Numbered from the stretch's first letter, positions 1 through 31,254 are shown. The stretch is DNA of 64,000 bases from Solea solea (GCF_958295425.1 NC_081145.1:23048465-23112464), one strand, 5' to 3'. Numbers and translations: made by a program. Notes: generated by a model not told the origin, from the sequence alone.

Positions 1-1130
1 CACTGTCAGTTCCCACCTTAACATGCATGTTTACTATTTATAACATTTCTTTTTTCACTATTTGTGCTGCAGGGACTAAAAGGATTATCTTATCTCACTT
101 TATAAGCAAATAAAGGACTAACTTACATGAAACTAAACAGTACAACATGAAAGAAGTTAAGTAGGAATAAAATAGAAATGAAAGCAGTGTTCAGACAAAA
201 ACATTACACAAAAGGTATTTTAAAAAGTGAGCACTCACCGCTGGACGTCATCCATGGTTTTGGCCAGCAACACATGACATCAGAAGAAAATGACACATAA
301 CGTAACGTTACATAAAGCTCCAAACTTACCTGGAGCCAATAGGGTGAAGGAAAAATATAAGTGGTTCTTGTAAAAACAAAAAAATGTCCTTGGCTGTTGC
401 ATTTTGGACAAGCAGTAGTTTCTGTAGACTCTGTTGGTTCAAGCATGTAAAAAGAGAATTATGGGAATTGGAAGCATGTATGACAATTTCTCTGTCACTT
501 CTGACTGGTAAATTTAGTTGGTTTTCCTCTTTTAAATTACACTCCCTTAAACTAAAGCATGCAGAGAAAATCTTACAATTTTACATCACAACACGTACTT
601 GTTTTCAATCCACTGCTGTTTCCATCAGTAACTTAAAATGTTACCATGTGACTTTGGTGACTGAAATCCATTTTAAAAAGGATTATCTGCCAAGTAACAC
701 AAACAATAAACCAGCACCCATTATGTCCCTGTTAACTAAAAAGCTAAAAATACTGATAGTCTCCCTGGGCTTTGGTGATGGGCTGAGTTAAACTGAGTGG
801 ATCTTGTAGGATTTGGAGTGAAATTAAATGCAGAAACAATAGCAGACATTACAGATGATGTGTAGGAGGATTTGGCCACAGATAGTATAGACTTTGCTGT
901 TATTATTAGTAAAAACTATTTATAAGAAGGTATTTAAGGCTCGAGTATAGAGTGACATGTAAACACTGTAAATAAGCACTGCCATTTCTGGTTTTCCTAA
1001 AATTGATAACCCAACATTTTTATCATTTCATTCAAATCTTCAGCTTTGGTTTGAGAGAGCTAAGAAGCACGTGTGGATATTAAGAATTTAATGCACATGA
1101 ACACAGGAACATCGCCATTTACAACAGTGA
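1..1130. other. Left flank, no assignable gene
   Basis: No recognisable coding exon was found. On the minus strand there are two good splice donors, one after position 330 (CCAG|GTAAGT) and one after position 239 (AGCG|GTGAGTG). An ATG lies shortly before the second. They could be alternative first exons of a gene running left out of the window, but the short peptides match nothing I know and no good acceptor separates them. Positions 560-670 resemble an interspersed repeat also seen near 7110, 25130 and 27580. Confidence 0.3.
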
Positions 1131-1141
1131 CATTAACAACA

Positions 1142-1147
1142 TTTATT
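1142..1147 (-). terminator. gtse1: Probable gtse1 polyadenylation signal
   Basis: AATAAA on the minus strand (TTTATT on plus), about 230 nt downstream of the gtse1 stop codon. This spacing gives a short, plausible 3' UTR. No cleavage site was verified. Confidence 0.55.
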
Positions 1148-1374
1148 CAGACATCAATAAGAGCAGCGAGACAAACACAATCAAAATGACATTCAGGTGC
1201 AGAGGAGCCTCTGCGACCATGGAATATTTTCATAATTTAAACCATAACACTCTGATTCAGTAAGGACTTAACTGATAAAATACTCTTTAAAAGTTCCTAG
1301 GAGGACAGAAACCCTGCTAATTCCAGTTCACGGCAGAGACGAGCGGCAGGTCCAGGTCTTGATCTGAACCTGGA

Positions 1375-4300
1375 TCAGAAGGAGATGTTGATGAGAGGAG
1401 CGTTGTTCTCCCTCTTGTCCTCTGGACTCCACTTGATGAGCGGAGAGCTCAGGTCAATCAGCTGCTGAAACAAAAGGACAATAATATGCTATTTGTATTA
1501 TAGTTTGTGTATTTCATCTTTCTTGCCTCTTACCCATCTATTTATAGTTATATAAACCAAAGTGACATTCACAGAACTCCCGTCTTGCAGGTGTTGACAT
1601 TCTGTGGTTTTCATCTCAGACTCCAACACTAAACTGTTTCTCCCTGAGCTGATGGGTACAGGTGAAATTCCATTCGCACATGACCATCTCTTGGTACATT
1701 AGATGTAGTAGAATAATAAAGAACTACAATAAGGGCTCATATATATTATGGCTGTTGATGTTACATAAAGTGTAGTCTGCTTCTTACAGAGCCATTACCT
1801 GAGTTGCGGTGCCGCTCTTGGCGCTGGTGCGGATCAAGTCGGGTGTGTTTGTCAGATCAATGAGCAGCTTCTCTTGAGGCTGCAGAACAGGAGCAGGAAG
1901 GTCCAACAGGAGAACCTGAAGAGAAAAAGAAAGCATGATGACAATGTGTGAGGTTCTGCTCCAAGATTCTTCTTCAGGGACATTAATCATTAACCTTAAG
2001 TCACTTATTTGCCATTAATCTGCCACTGAAAAACCCAATGATCACATGAGAGAAACAAGAAAAAGCCTAGAACCTTTTAGTTTATGTGCAATATTTCACT
2101 TTCCTGGACAGTTAAGGAAAAATAATGAACACATGAGGAACTAAGATTTAAGACTCTGCCTTTCTTGTCCATTCAAGTTATTGTGGAAACATGGCAGTAC
2201 ATGATGACAGCCTCTGTAAAGCAAGGCAAATAAAAGACCAAATAATGTTTGTTTGTTTTTATTTAAGGATAAACCTTCTTCATAAGCATTTATTGCTTAT
2301 GATAAAAAAAATACATGCTTTTATGTGACCTCTGACCTCTTGTGCCTTGCTGTTGGTTTGCTCTGCTGTTTCCAGTTCGATCAGGTTTTTAGTGGACTCC
2401 GACTGTGCCTGGCTTGGTGCTTCAGAATCAGTGTCCTCTGACTGTTTTGGCTCTGGAGTGATGCACACTGGAGCAGCAGGGGGCGGCTGCTCCTCCTCCA
2501 GAGAGAAGGGCTGGATTTCTGGGACATCAACAGGCTCCTCCTCCTGCTCCTCCTCCATGCGTGCAGGGGAGACGCTACTAAAAAGAAGAAGAGAAACAAA
2601 ACATACATAACAGACTGACCTCTGTATGCGTTTTAGAAGCGTGGATGTTTTACCATATCATTGGTCGAAGTGTCTCACCTGCAGCTGCTTTCCTTCCTGA
2701 CAGAACCAGGAGCGTTATCAGCAGCGGTGGATGGTGGCCTCTGGGACCGGGTCGGGTTAGTGGACATGGGCGTAGCTATGGAGGACATCTTGTGTCTCAC
2801 TGGGGTGGGTAGGGCGGAGGGACGACGAGGCTTCATCTGCAGTGACCTGACACCTCCAGCAGTGGGGGTCAGAGTGACTGCAGTGGACCTCTGAGGAAGA
2901 CTAAAGGAGAGGAAGGTCACAGGAGTGTAGGGTTAGGGACCATTCACATTTGAATTGATACTGTACCGTCTGTTGAGCACTGGTCCCTTGAACCATGATT
3001 AGTTGTACTGACAAAAACAGAGATTACGTTGTGAAAAAAGCCCACAGGGACACAGGAGTTCGTAGTCTACTGTTGCCTTGTTTGGCAAGTTTGCGTAACA
3101 AAATATTTCAAACACCAAAGAATGACGTTAATAACAGCTGTTGACACAGTTATCATGGCAGTGGTGCAGACTAGTTTGATGTTACATACCTGTCCATGCT
3201 GTTTGTTGACACCAGTGTCTTTGGCTTCAGCATACTTGAGACACCTGGGAAGAAAAACGAAGAGGATCAGAATGACAGACTCTGATACACAAACTGAAAA
3301 CCTGCTTTCATGTGACCCTTTAATTCAAACTAGTTTTGAAGATTAAGCCTAAAAAGGACTCTTCTAAAGAGCCCCACTGAATTATTCAGTAGATTATAAA
3401 ACTAAGAAAGGTAGCACCTATGCAGAAGTCTTTCAAATTATTAAAAGTATTTCAAAGCACAGAGGTTGTTCCAGGTATCTTAAAAAAGTTTTTTTTTTGT
3501 GTATTTGTCTGAATGATATGCAAGATGAAACAATTTAATGATGGAATAAAAATACATTTAACCAATAGCACCAGTATCTCTCACTATTGGTTTGGCTGAC
3601 TCCTTTGACTCCTCCACTGGGCGTTGGTACCACCTGAGCCTCAGGTTTGGGTTTGGCCTTCAGTGCACTCTGTGGGCGGACTAAGGCGGTGGGAGGAACG
3701 GAGGTGGTCCTCTCCATAACTCTCTTTGCAGGCGTCCCCTGGAGCTGTGTCGTCTGAGCTCTCTTCAGTGGCGTAGACTTGATGGTTTTGAGACGCTCCG
3801 TTTCTGACAGCTTCCGGGCCTGGGTGGAAATAGACCGGCGGCCAGGGTTTGAGGGCACTGGCTCTGCAACGGTGTGGGTGATGGAGCGGCGTGTTCGGCT
3901 GTGACTGGCTGGCCTGCTGATGCTGCTGGGGGCGGGGCAAGTGGAGCCACTTCGGTTCAGAGACGAGTTCAGTTTACCTGAGAGGGGAAACATCATCAAT
4001 ACTGATGCACTTTTCAATTCTCAGACCAGAGCCTGGTGGTAAACAATCTCCAAACTACAATTCTAACATTTCACATTCTTAAAATAAACTCACTTTGTAT
4101 GAATTTCTCTGTGAGATGAATAAAGTATCTATCCATCTATCACTGAAGAGAAATGCCTTAAATATCAGAAAACTTCAGACTTCTATTTGGTTTGGAGTAT
4201 TAGTTTACTGCAGTAAGTGTACCTTTAGCAGGGGACACAGACAAGCTGGAGTTGAAGCTGGACATTGAAGACGAGGATGAGGATGTGTTCCTCCTGTTCT

Positions 4301-7300
4301 GAGGAGGCGGAGCTTTCACACCTGGCAGGTTCCTTAAAGCACTCTGGGGAAAAGTTTCATACGCCCCGATTAGACCTGATACAAACATCTGACTGGAGAG
4401 ATCCTATAATAAGAAGACGATGTACAGTAACACTACACCTTTTTATATTTGAAGCTGTTAACAACATATGTGTGCTGGTGCATTCACCACCTCTGATATC
4501 TGATCCAGTGATTTTGACCAGTATCAAAGCAATACCAATAATAAGTTTTGATGGCCTCATCCCTCATGTAAAGACACATTAAGGATGTCTTGAGAAGCTG
4601 AACACTTTGGGATCAGCCCACTCAGGACAGATGTTTAAACCAGGGCTGAATGGGGTTAAAGTACATGATAAACTAGTGGAAATTAGTTTTGTTACAGAAA
4701 ACATATGTTACTAGGGATGGGACTTTTTTTTTTTCGACAAAACCACTGACAATGGACAATGTTCACCTAGAGTTGAAATGTCGAGGGGCGGGGCTTGTGG
4801 GATTTTCATGTGTATTTGTGAATTGCATTTTGTCTTTCATGTTATTACATTGCCTATTCAAATAAACACCATAAAGTCCGCTACACAAATGAAGACGGCA
4901 TCTCACACGGTCAAGATCCTGCACTCTGGTGGACACTTAACGAGTGCAGGTTCAAAAACCTGGGCCGTCCCGCAAAAGCCCACCTCTGCATCTGCATCTC
5001 TGCCACATCCATGCCATTTAAAGGTCAATATTGGACATTATAGCCATGTTTTTGAGCCTAAAATTAAGTAGTACAGTGTAGAATATTTTCTACCCTCCAC
5101 GCTGCTGCTTTAGAAAAAAAAAGCTGACAGTTCGAAAAAAATATTGCACACGGGGAGCTCAACAATCGACTCTCAAAATGCCGCGTCGTTCCCATCCCTA
5201 TGTGTTACCTTAGTAGGTGGACCCAGTGTGCGTTTTCCCACCAGGCTGGAGTTGAGAGAGGAGTCGCTTAGGTCAGAGGCCACGCTCGTTGAATCAGAGA
5301 GAAGATCCTCATATGACTCAGTCCTGCTGGTGGAACGAGACATTGGGCTCCGCCTCCGCCCAGCCACCACCTAAAATACAACGTCAAGAGGTGATCTTAA
5401 CACTTTCCGTTCATTTATCAACACAAGATTTCTAATGCTTTGAGTATGGATAATCAGAGATGATCAAAGGGAGAAGAAATACCTTGCTGGGTGGTTGCAG
5501 TCTGGTTTTGTCCACTCTGGTCTTGCTGGCTGAACAGGAAGTTGTTGGGGCAGTTGGTTTGCTGGGCAGTACGACACCTACACTGATCGATGCCCTCCCT
5601 CGCAGTGATGTCCTGGGCTGGGTCTTGGCCACAACAACAGGGCTGGAGGTACTGAGTCTGGCAGAGGAACGGGTGGCTACAGTAGCATTGGTGGTGGTGG
5701 CCATGCTGCGGCGTGTGGCTGGTGCTTTGCTGATTACAGCAGAGCGATTAGATGAGGCTACATTGGTGCTGCTTCCTCTCAGGAGACGGCGCTGAACAGC
5801 AGGCGGCAGCTGCTTCATGGGACTGTCCTGCACACAGAAGGTCTCGCGTTTGATGGGGCTGAGTACACTAGCCGCCTGACAAATGACATCCAGTTTGGCC
5901 TCTGCATCCTGAACAAACTCTTCCTTGTGGTTCGTGATGTCTGAGGTTGTGCTGGCGGTCTCGTCGTCATCACTTTTCTGCCGGCTGTTCTGCAGCTGGG
6001 TGGCAAGTCTGTGAGCTTCCTGACACACAGCGTCCAGCTGATCTCCGACCAGCGGACTCCAGCTCATTTGCACACAACTATTACTGTCCTCAACCTGAGA
6101 CGTCTCATTTACGGAGACACACTTCTCCTTATGGGTAACAGGGCCCATAAACACTTCATCCTCATCTTCATCACCTGTGGAGCTGCAAATAAGACAGAAA
6201 CATCATTGATATCACAGCTCTATTTTATATATATGTATATATATATCATCATCATAATCACCCAATTGTATTTCATTACCCCAGGGTAAGCCTTTTAAAT
6301 GGATATCAGGAGTGGGGTCAGTGCACCATTTTGGACCACTATGTTTTTACAATAGCCTACAATGGACAACCTAAAGTTTGGATGCTAACTGAAGGCTACA
6401 TGGATGGGAAGGGTGAGGAGAAGAATATTGAGCTGCAACATGCAATGTCACCATTGTTGTTAAATTTTACTCTCTTGACTAGTGCACATGTAAAGACAGA
6501 GGCTCAGGAACAGAATAGACATTAAAGAGGCTCCATTCTCCATGTCAGACACATCAACATGACTGAGACTGATTTTTATAATGTTTTAACTATGTTTTTT
6601 TAATGCAGTTCTAGCAATGATCCAGCAGATGTCAGTACTTTGACAGTTCAAATAAAGTGCTTGCTATGTTGTAAGTTTGAATGCCCTAGCTGTGGCTACT
6701 TCCAACAGTTAGACGGCTGTTTAGAAATGTCATTCTGGTCATTCATCAGTCAATTAATTTATTTTTTTAAACAAAGAGCACATTACACCAACATGTTCTT
6801 CCTACCTGGCAGGTGACAGACAGACATCGAAGTCAAACTTCTCCTCAGTCAGAAAGAATATATCTGTTCAAAGAAACATAAGAGGTTCATGAAACATTTA
6901 CAGGACTGTACTACAGTAACACAGTGGGACCAAGACATTCGCTCTCACATGGCTTACAACACAGATAGAAGGGAAAGCAGCAACACAACAGAAGGCTCAC
7001 CTAATAAAGTCTACATTTGTTTTGATCTGAGATATTAATAATAAGAATGTATTTGCAGATGTTTGACAGCCTTTCCATCTGGAATTTTAAGTTCGTAAAC
7101 TACTATCTCCCTACACCATAGAGAAAATATTTGATATTACATAGCACCACACAACTGGAGGTGTTGATCCACTGCTGCCTTCATATGTAATCATCTTGTG
7201 ACTTTGGTATTAGAAACCCTTTGTTTGGATTTGAAGTGACACAAACGAGGCAATAGTAGATCAGCAGCTCTTGTATCGGTTGGATGCTTTGTTCATGATT

Positions 7301-7753
7301 AAAACAAGATTTCCAATTGTTTAAGCTTCTTAAATGTGAATATTTTCTTTTATATTTCATTGCTCTGGATAACAAAGAAATCATTCAAAGTAAATCATTT
7401 TGGTTTGTGGACAAAACAAGACATTTGAGAACATCATCATTTCCAGGTTTGACAAACACCGTTCAACATTTTTAAGATTTTCTGATATTCTGAAAACCAA
7501 GCTATGAATCGAGAAAATAATCGACAGATTAATTGATTATGAAAATAATCATTAGTTGCAGCACTAGAAAACACCTTTTCTATCTGTGGATATTTCAGTT
7601 CCAAGCCAAAAAAATATACACCTAATGATTAAGGATGAGCTGGATGATACTCAGTACCACTACCTCACACAATCAGACTTATTAAAAAACAACAAAAAAC
7701 TGAATTACTCCTTTAATGTTTGAAAACGTACCGCTGTTAGTTCGACAATCCAT
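1375..7753 (-). CDS. gtse1: G2 and S phase-expressed protein 1 (GTSE1)
   Basis: GTSE1 is a mitotic microtubule- and clathrin-associated protein that also restrains p53. Coding exons, 5' to 3': 7753-7732, 6863-6806, 6182-5483, 5370-5209, 4343-4223, 3977-3585, 3244-3190, 2900-2679, 2577-2337, 1915-1799, 1464-1375. All have GT-AG borders and consistent phase, giving 726 aa (human about 720). The start MDCRTNSD leads into the family block DIFFLTEEKFDFDVCLSPAS and an acidic EDEDEVFMGP stretch. The middle is Ser/Arg/Pro-rich and basic, as expected for a disordered microtubule-binding protein. The C-terminus carries LIEL, LLDL, LLIDLTNTPDL and QLIDLSSPLIKWSPED, matching the clathrin-binding LIDL-type motifs of vertebrate GTSE1. 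The last acceptor is CAGCAG (NAGNAG), so one Gln may be optional. The donor of exon 5370-5209 lies inside a transposon target duplication. Identity is firm; small exon ends are inferred by eye. Confidence 0.93.
4712..5200. mobile_element. Non-autonomous hAT-type DNA transposon (MITE) in gtse1
   Basis: A 489-bp element is bounded by inverted ends: TAGGGATGGGAC at the left and its complement GTTCCCATCCCTA at the right. It is flanked by 8-bp duplications TATGTTAC (4704-4711) and TGTGTTAC (5201-5208), 7 of 8 identical. An 8-bp duplication and these termini are typical of hAT elements. No transposase is encoded. The right duplication is also the first eight intron bases, read on minus, after the gtse1 exon ending at 5209. 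Confidence 0.8.
6270..6540 (+). repeat. Teleost interspersed repeat fragment in gtse1 intron
   Basis: It contains phrases such as TTTTGGACCAC and GAGCTGCAACATGCAATGTCACC. A related copy lies at about 42025-42185 in a deaf1 intron. The family name was not determined. Confidence 0.5.
7100..7568. repeat. Two adjacent interspersed repeat fragments upstream of gtse1 exon 2
   Basis: Positions 7105-7235 match the CCATAGAGAAAAT...GGTGTTGATCCA family, also present near 560, 25130 and 27580. Positions 7285-7568 match a second family ending in AATAATCATTAGTTGCAGCACT. That second family recurs in the same orientation at 32818-33098 and reversed at 53690-53880. Both lie in gtse1 intron 1. Confidence 0.6.
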
Positions 7754-8118
7754 TCCGCTGTTGGTTCTTCTCTGTAGGAAACGACTTGACCCGGATCAGA
7801 CCTGCAGCGGCACATTTAACTCACACATCAAACCACATAAATACAACTTCACTTTGGACTGATTTATTTAAGATAAACTAAGTAAAACGTTAAGGCTAAC
7901 ATTAGCCTGTTAGCACGTCACCTCACCCCTTAACTCAAACGGCAACTGACACAAGCTAAAATATGATATTAGTATGATACATTCGGTTGACTGAGCCACT
8001 GACAGGCACTGCAACGAGTCACACCTTTAATTTACGCAAAAAAATACAAACCTTAATTTGTTCTGAAAGCTCACAAATCTTCTTTTCCACATTCAAACTG
8101 AAACACGAAAACACGCAA

Positions 8119-8176
8119 ACAATTCAAATTTGCTGCGCCGCTGGCCACGTGACTAAGGCGTGGTCAGCTATTGGTT
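8119..8176 (-). promoter_or_regulatory. gtse1: gtse1 core promoter: CCAAT box and CHR element
   Basis: Reading toward gtse1, CCAAT lies at 8174-8170. It is followed about 42 nt later by TTTGAA at 8128-8123, the canonical cell-cycle genes homology region (CHR). A CACGTG E-box sits between them (about 8147-8152), and GGCGC lies just upstream of the CHR. CCAAT-then-CHR spaced by a few helical turns is the arrangement of NF-Y/DREAM/MuvB-controlled G2/M genes, and mammalian GTSE1 is such a gene. The start site, probably near 8090, was not determined. Confidence 0.6.
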
Positions 8177-8984
8177 GCAAGGATATGACGAACGAACGAA
8201 GGGAGTTGTGGGTAGTGTAGTCGAAATGGTTCAGAAATCAGAGCAAATAGTGATTCAAGGGTAATTGATTAATTATTTGGCAAATCTTATGTAATAATTA
8301 TAGTTTAGATGTATTAATTTTTTACATTTCTTTAAATTCCATGTAGTAAATTATACATTATTGCTTAAATTAAATTCATTTAACACAGGAACAGAAATAT
8401 ACCAAATCTAACAAAACAATGCTGGGGTTTTAGCAACATTTGATCTGTTATGTGTCCAATCCTCTGCCCAGTTACACAGTTGCAACAATATAAAAATAGC
8501 AATATAGTTTAATACCATGGTTTTAAAATAACCTAAAATAAGCACATTAGTGACATAACAGGTGGCCTGTTGGGTTTATCTAACCAGGCTGTGGAAGATA
8601 GAAAGATATGGGAGATAAATTCAGGATGTGTGGAGATGAGTGGAAAGCACTTAAAAACTTCAAACTGCTGGAAATTAGAAGAAGAAGTAGAACTAGTGCC
8701 CATGACCACATGGTTACAGAAACTAATGAGTTGTCACTGGTTTTCTCTATAAACCACTTGGTCCATGAAGTGTCAGAAAACAAAGACACTCAATTGATTA
8801 ATCATTATCCAAATATTGTAGTTTGCAAGATACAATTAATTGTTGTAGCTGCAGTCACAGACCCCGACTCAACTGTTTCCCGTCTCATTACGGTCAATGG
8901 GTGTGAGAACTAAACATGAAGGTTCTGGAAGTGCTATATTTGTCTGAGAAGACAATGAATCACCATGGTTGTTTTTTTTTAACA

Positions 8985-8990
8985 TTTATT
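8985..8990 (-). terminator. Possible polyadenylation signal of the Ca2+-ATPase gene
   Basis: AATAAA on minus, about 910 nt past the stop codon. The real transcript may end elsewhere. Confidence 0.35.
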
Positions 8991-9174
8991 ATTTGGTTTT
9001 ACACCTTGTGAAACATCCTAAAACATTTTCTTTCTTCTTCTTTTTTTTACAAAAACTAGGATCAAATCCAGACATGAGACATTTACATTTTCTGTCTACA
9101 AACACAAGTTTCTGTGAGTTTACCCACCGCCGCTCCATTACTGCTGACTCTACACATGAACCCTGAACACAATC

Positions 9175-9497
9175 TAAGGCTACGTTTGCAGTACCAGGTG
9201 GGAAAAAACAGTGCTGTGTGAACACATATATCTGATTATAAATTCAAATTTTGAAATCAGACTTGTGTCAGTACGCGGTCCTAGATTGAATATATATTTG
9301 CCGAGTATTGTTGTCATTGACTGGCATCTGCATCGGAGTGGAAATAGAGAAGAGTGTCCTATGTCCTTTCAGCGGGCGCTCGTGTTCACATGAACGTCAG
9401 ATGCAAGACACTTGTAGTTACGAATGTGAACAGTCAAATCTGATCTGTGTTGAATCAGACTCGAACAAACGCGGCTAGTAATGTGAACGTACCCTAA
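9175..9497. mobile_element. Non-autonomous DNA transposon relic with imperfect inverted ends
   Basis: The left end TAAGGCTACGTTTGCA and the complement of the right end, TTAGGGTACGTTCACA, match at about 12 of 16 positions. The body (GTGTGAACACATATATCTGA..., GTGTTCACATGAACGTCAGATGCA) is typical of short teleost cut-and-paste derivatives. No coding capacity is seen. A clear target duplication was not identified, so the superfamily is uncertain. Confidence 0.5.
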
Positions 9498-9897
9498 CCT
9501 CACCTCGTCACTGCCGGCTCACACATTGGTGTTTGAGACACTGCAGATCCGGACGGCCCCCGACTACTACTGAACATCAATATTTACAGGTCAGAAACTG
9601 ATTATTGGTTATTGATCACTTCACAAACACCTTTAAACCTAAATGACAACTGTAGAGTTTGTTAAAATATGGAAGGAAAACAGCAGGAAGGAAGAAAAAC
9701 AGTCTGTGTGAATCAGCTGCTGCTGCTGCCACTGCTCCAGAACACGAGGACAACATTTTCAGCTTCCTGGAATCTTAAATCAGCAGATGAGTCTGTGTAT
9801 TTTTTCACTCCTCTGCTCTCAGAAGATGCAGAGCTCTCACAGGAAGGAGCACAGTACAGGACTGACCACAAAAAAGTAGTCAGTGTGGGATGGGGCT

Positions 9898-28952
<19,055 letters not shown>

Positions 28953-29048
28953 GTCTGATCCTCGGGGACGTGGACACGGGCCTTGCTGACTAACACAGAC
29001 TCAGTGGTGGGCCTGAGGTGCAGAAGTGGCCTTACAGTGACTCTGTGA
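28953..29048 (-). other. atp2b1: 5' UTR part of first coding exon of the Ca2+-ATPase
   Basis: The exon containing the ATG probably begins at 29048, after the acceptor TTTCTCCACAG. The start context is GATCAGACATGG. No upstream in-frame ATG lies in this segment. Confidence 0.55.
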
Positions 29049-29135
29049 CTGTGGAGAAACAGAATGGAACATCAGCTTAGACCACAGGAACTCATTTACA
29101 CCTTCTAAAAAGAAGGTGTAAGTGCTCCTTTAAGT

Positions 29136-29165
29136 GCTCCTTTCTTTCTCTAAAAAGAAAGGAGC
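29136..29165. repeat. Perfect 12-bp hairpin upstream of the first coding exon acceptor
   Basis: GCTCCTTTCTTT and AAAGAAAGGAGC are complementary arms around a 6-nt loop. A second smaller hairpin (CCTTCT-AAAA-AGAAGG) lies at 29101-29116. Both are within 120 nt of the acceptor at 29049 on minus. Confidence 0.8.
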
Positions 29166-30730
29166 AGCCACATCACATGTGAAAATCATTCTCTGATATA
29201 AAATAACGGTAACAGCAATCACTGTCACAATGCTTGATTGAAAATTACACAGAAAATCAAAGACGGTGATGATTAAATGTACCCAAATTTGGACTGAACA
29301 GCTGTGGCTGGGTAAGTACTACAGTCACTAAGTACATGTAAAGTCTATTTTTAATATAATGAAAAGAAATTAAGCTTAAGAAGGATTAAGTGCCTTATGA
29401 ATTGTATCCATGCAGCAAAATAGAATAAATCACCATAAAGAAAGATCATATTGTAAATATTTAAAATATTGTCATATTCAGCTCGCGATTAAAGTATTTT
29501 TTTAGGAATGAAAACTTAGAAGGCATAGAAACTTTGAACTAATGTGAATTAATCACAGTATTGAGTCCATAGAAAAGTGGATATTGGTGAATATTATGTT
29601 TACATACTGTATATTTCTGGGGGTTTATTGTTTTTTTTTTGGACAATCAAATCAGTTTTATTTGTATAGCGACTAACTATACATAGTAAAAAACCAAGCC
29701 TTTACAATTATATTACATAATTTATTCATTTAACTTGAAGATACTCAGGTTCAACTTGTTTGTTTTTGTTTTTTTGCATTAATTGTTTTTGTTGATGGAA
29801 GTAGTGTTTACACTGAGAATCTTGATGAAAGAAACTGAATTGGAATTTTATTCATCTTTAAGCATTAACTAAAAAGTGATCTGACCCATTCTAACCCATG
29901 CAGTGGCTCACACCTGCACCAAGCTCAGTGTCTCACTCATTAGCAGCAGCAAAAGGTGTAAAAATTGACAAGTTAAATGAGAGTGTGTTTTACCTCAGAT
30001 GCATGAAATGGTGTTTTTTTGTCAATAAAGAAGTTAAATTAAAACTGACTGGTTTCTTTCACTTGTAAAATCAAAAACCCATCTTTATTTGTCTGACATT
30101 TACCACAATAATTATCGTATTCACTGTTTTTTAATATATCTGTCGTGTAGATTCTCACTGTTGAACATAATCCCAGTATCTGTTGTAAATTGTGTGCACG
30201 CTGCTGTGTCAACTGCAAGCTTTTGTTCCTCACATGTTGTGACCTCTGTGCCTTCAACTGTAATCTGTGTCAATCAGTCAGCCGAGCCTTAATCTGTGCG
30301 AGGCAGAGCAGCCTGTTTGAGGCTGAGGGGGAGAGAGAATGGGGAAAAAAAGAGGCGCAGAGAGATGAAGCAGCTCCGCAGAAGTCACAAGGGTCAAAGT
30401 GATGCATAAAGCCTTGTTTATCACCGGTTTATTTTTAAATAACTGAGTCACACAGATGTGCCTCACAAAACAGAGACACACGGGGACTCTGTGCATCCTT
30501 ATGTCAGAGAAGCTGCACCAAAAGAGTTTGGGTTTTTATTTGAATATATTGTATCTGTATTGGTCAGTTAATAATAAAATAATAATATAGGTAGTAGGAA
30601 ATAATAAGTAGGAAAATTAGATCATAGCTGTGTTTAATAGCTGAACAAACTTAAAAGCCAGACCTTCATACTTAAATCATGTAACAAAAAACAAACTGTC
30701 CATAAAGAGAAGAAGAAAGGCTTCACTTAC

Positions 30731-30758
30731 AGAAACTTCCCCCATCGCCTCCTGTTAT

Positions 30759-30789
<31 letters not shown>

Positions 30790-30985
30790 AGCAGGTATTA
30801 GCAGCAGTCCGATTACTCTGAGCAGCGTCACACACACAGCTCCAGAAACAGCCCATAACCCAGCCACGGTCTGCACCCGGACCTGCTCCAAGTCCTGCTC
30901 CAAGACCACTATCCCCTCCAAAAAGCAGCCTGTTATTGAGGAAAAATTCACTTTGACCTTCAGCAAGCTCACAGTCAGAGGCGAT
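30731..30985 (-). other. atp2b1: Probable 5' non-coding exon of the Ca2+-ATPase gene
   Basis: On minus, a perfect donor TTTCT|GTAAGTGAAG ends an exon at 30731. The preceding sequence is GC-richer with CTG/GAT runs. PMCA genes usually have an upstream untranslated exon, and this site is correctly oriented 1.7 kb before the ATG exon. The transcription start is not determinable. Confidence 0.45.
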
Positions 30986-31082
30986 GCTCCACTGGAGGAA
31001 AAAACACAGGAGCTGGCTAAATGATTATCTGAGGAAAGCCTCGCTTAATCTAATTAGACAATCTGTGGCTTCAGTGAGCGCC

Positions 31083-31116
<34 letters not shown>

Positions 31117-31137
31117 CTGCTGCATCTCTTTCAGCCT

Positions 31138-31180
<43 letters not shown>

Positions 31181-31213
31181 ACACCACCCCTTCTATACAC
31201 AACAGGTATATAA

Positions 31214-31252
<39 letters not shown>
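31083..31252. repeat. (GA)n and (CA)n microsatellite cluster
   Basis: GA runs at about 31084-31112 and 31143-31179, then a CA run at about 31215-31252. They sit just upstream of the presumed Ca2+-ATPase first exon and 0.9 kb from bet1l, which is transcribed divergently. A GATAC-type repeat fragment follows near 31390-31480. Confidence 0.9.

Positions 31253-31254
<2 letters not shown>

Larger units (their letters stand above)
8230..9897. other. Region between gtse1 promoter and Ca2+-ATPase stop codon
   Basis: No convincing coding exon. The part from about 8980 to 9897 is probably the 3' UTR of the Ca2+-ATPase, since a minus-strand AATAAA lies at 8990-8985. The rest is AT-rich. Fragments near 8740-8830 resemble the AATAATC-type repeat, and 9175-9497 is a DNA transposon relic. 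CTG/CAG-rich sequence at 9715-9740 lies just past the stop codon. Confidence 0.45.

Noticed and set aside
204..446. 80-codon minus-strand ORF with ACPKCNSQGHF, read as a zinc-finger exon
   Set aside because: Only one Cys-x2-Cys pair, no partner ligands, and no family match. Two donors inside make it more likely UTR or chance.
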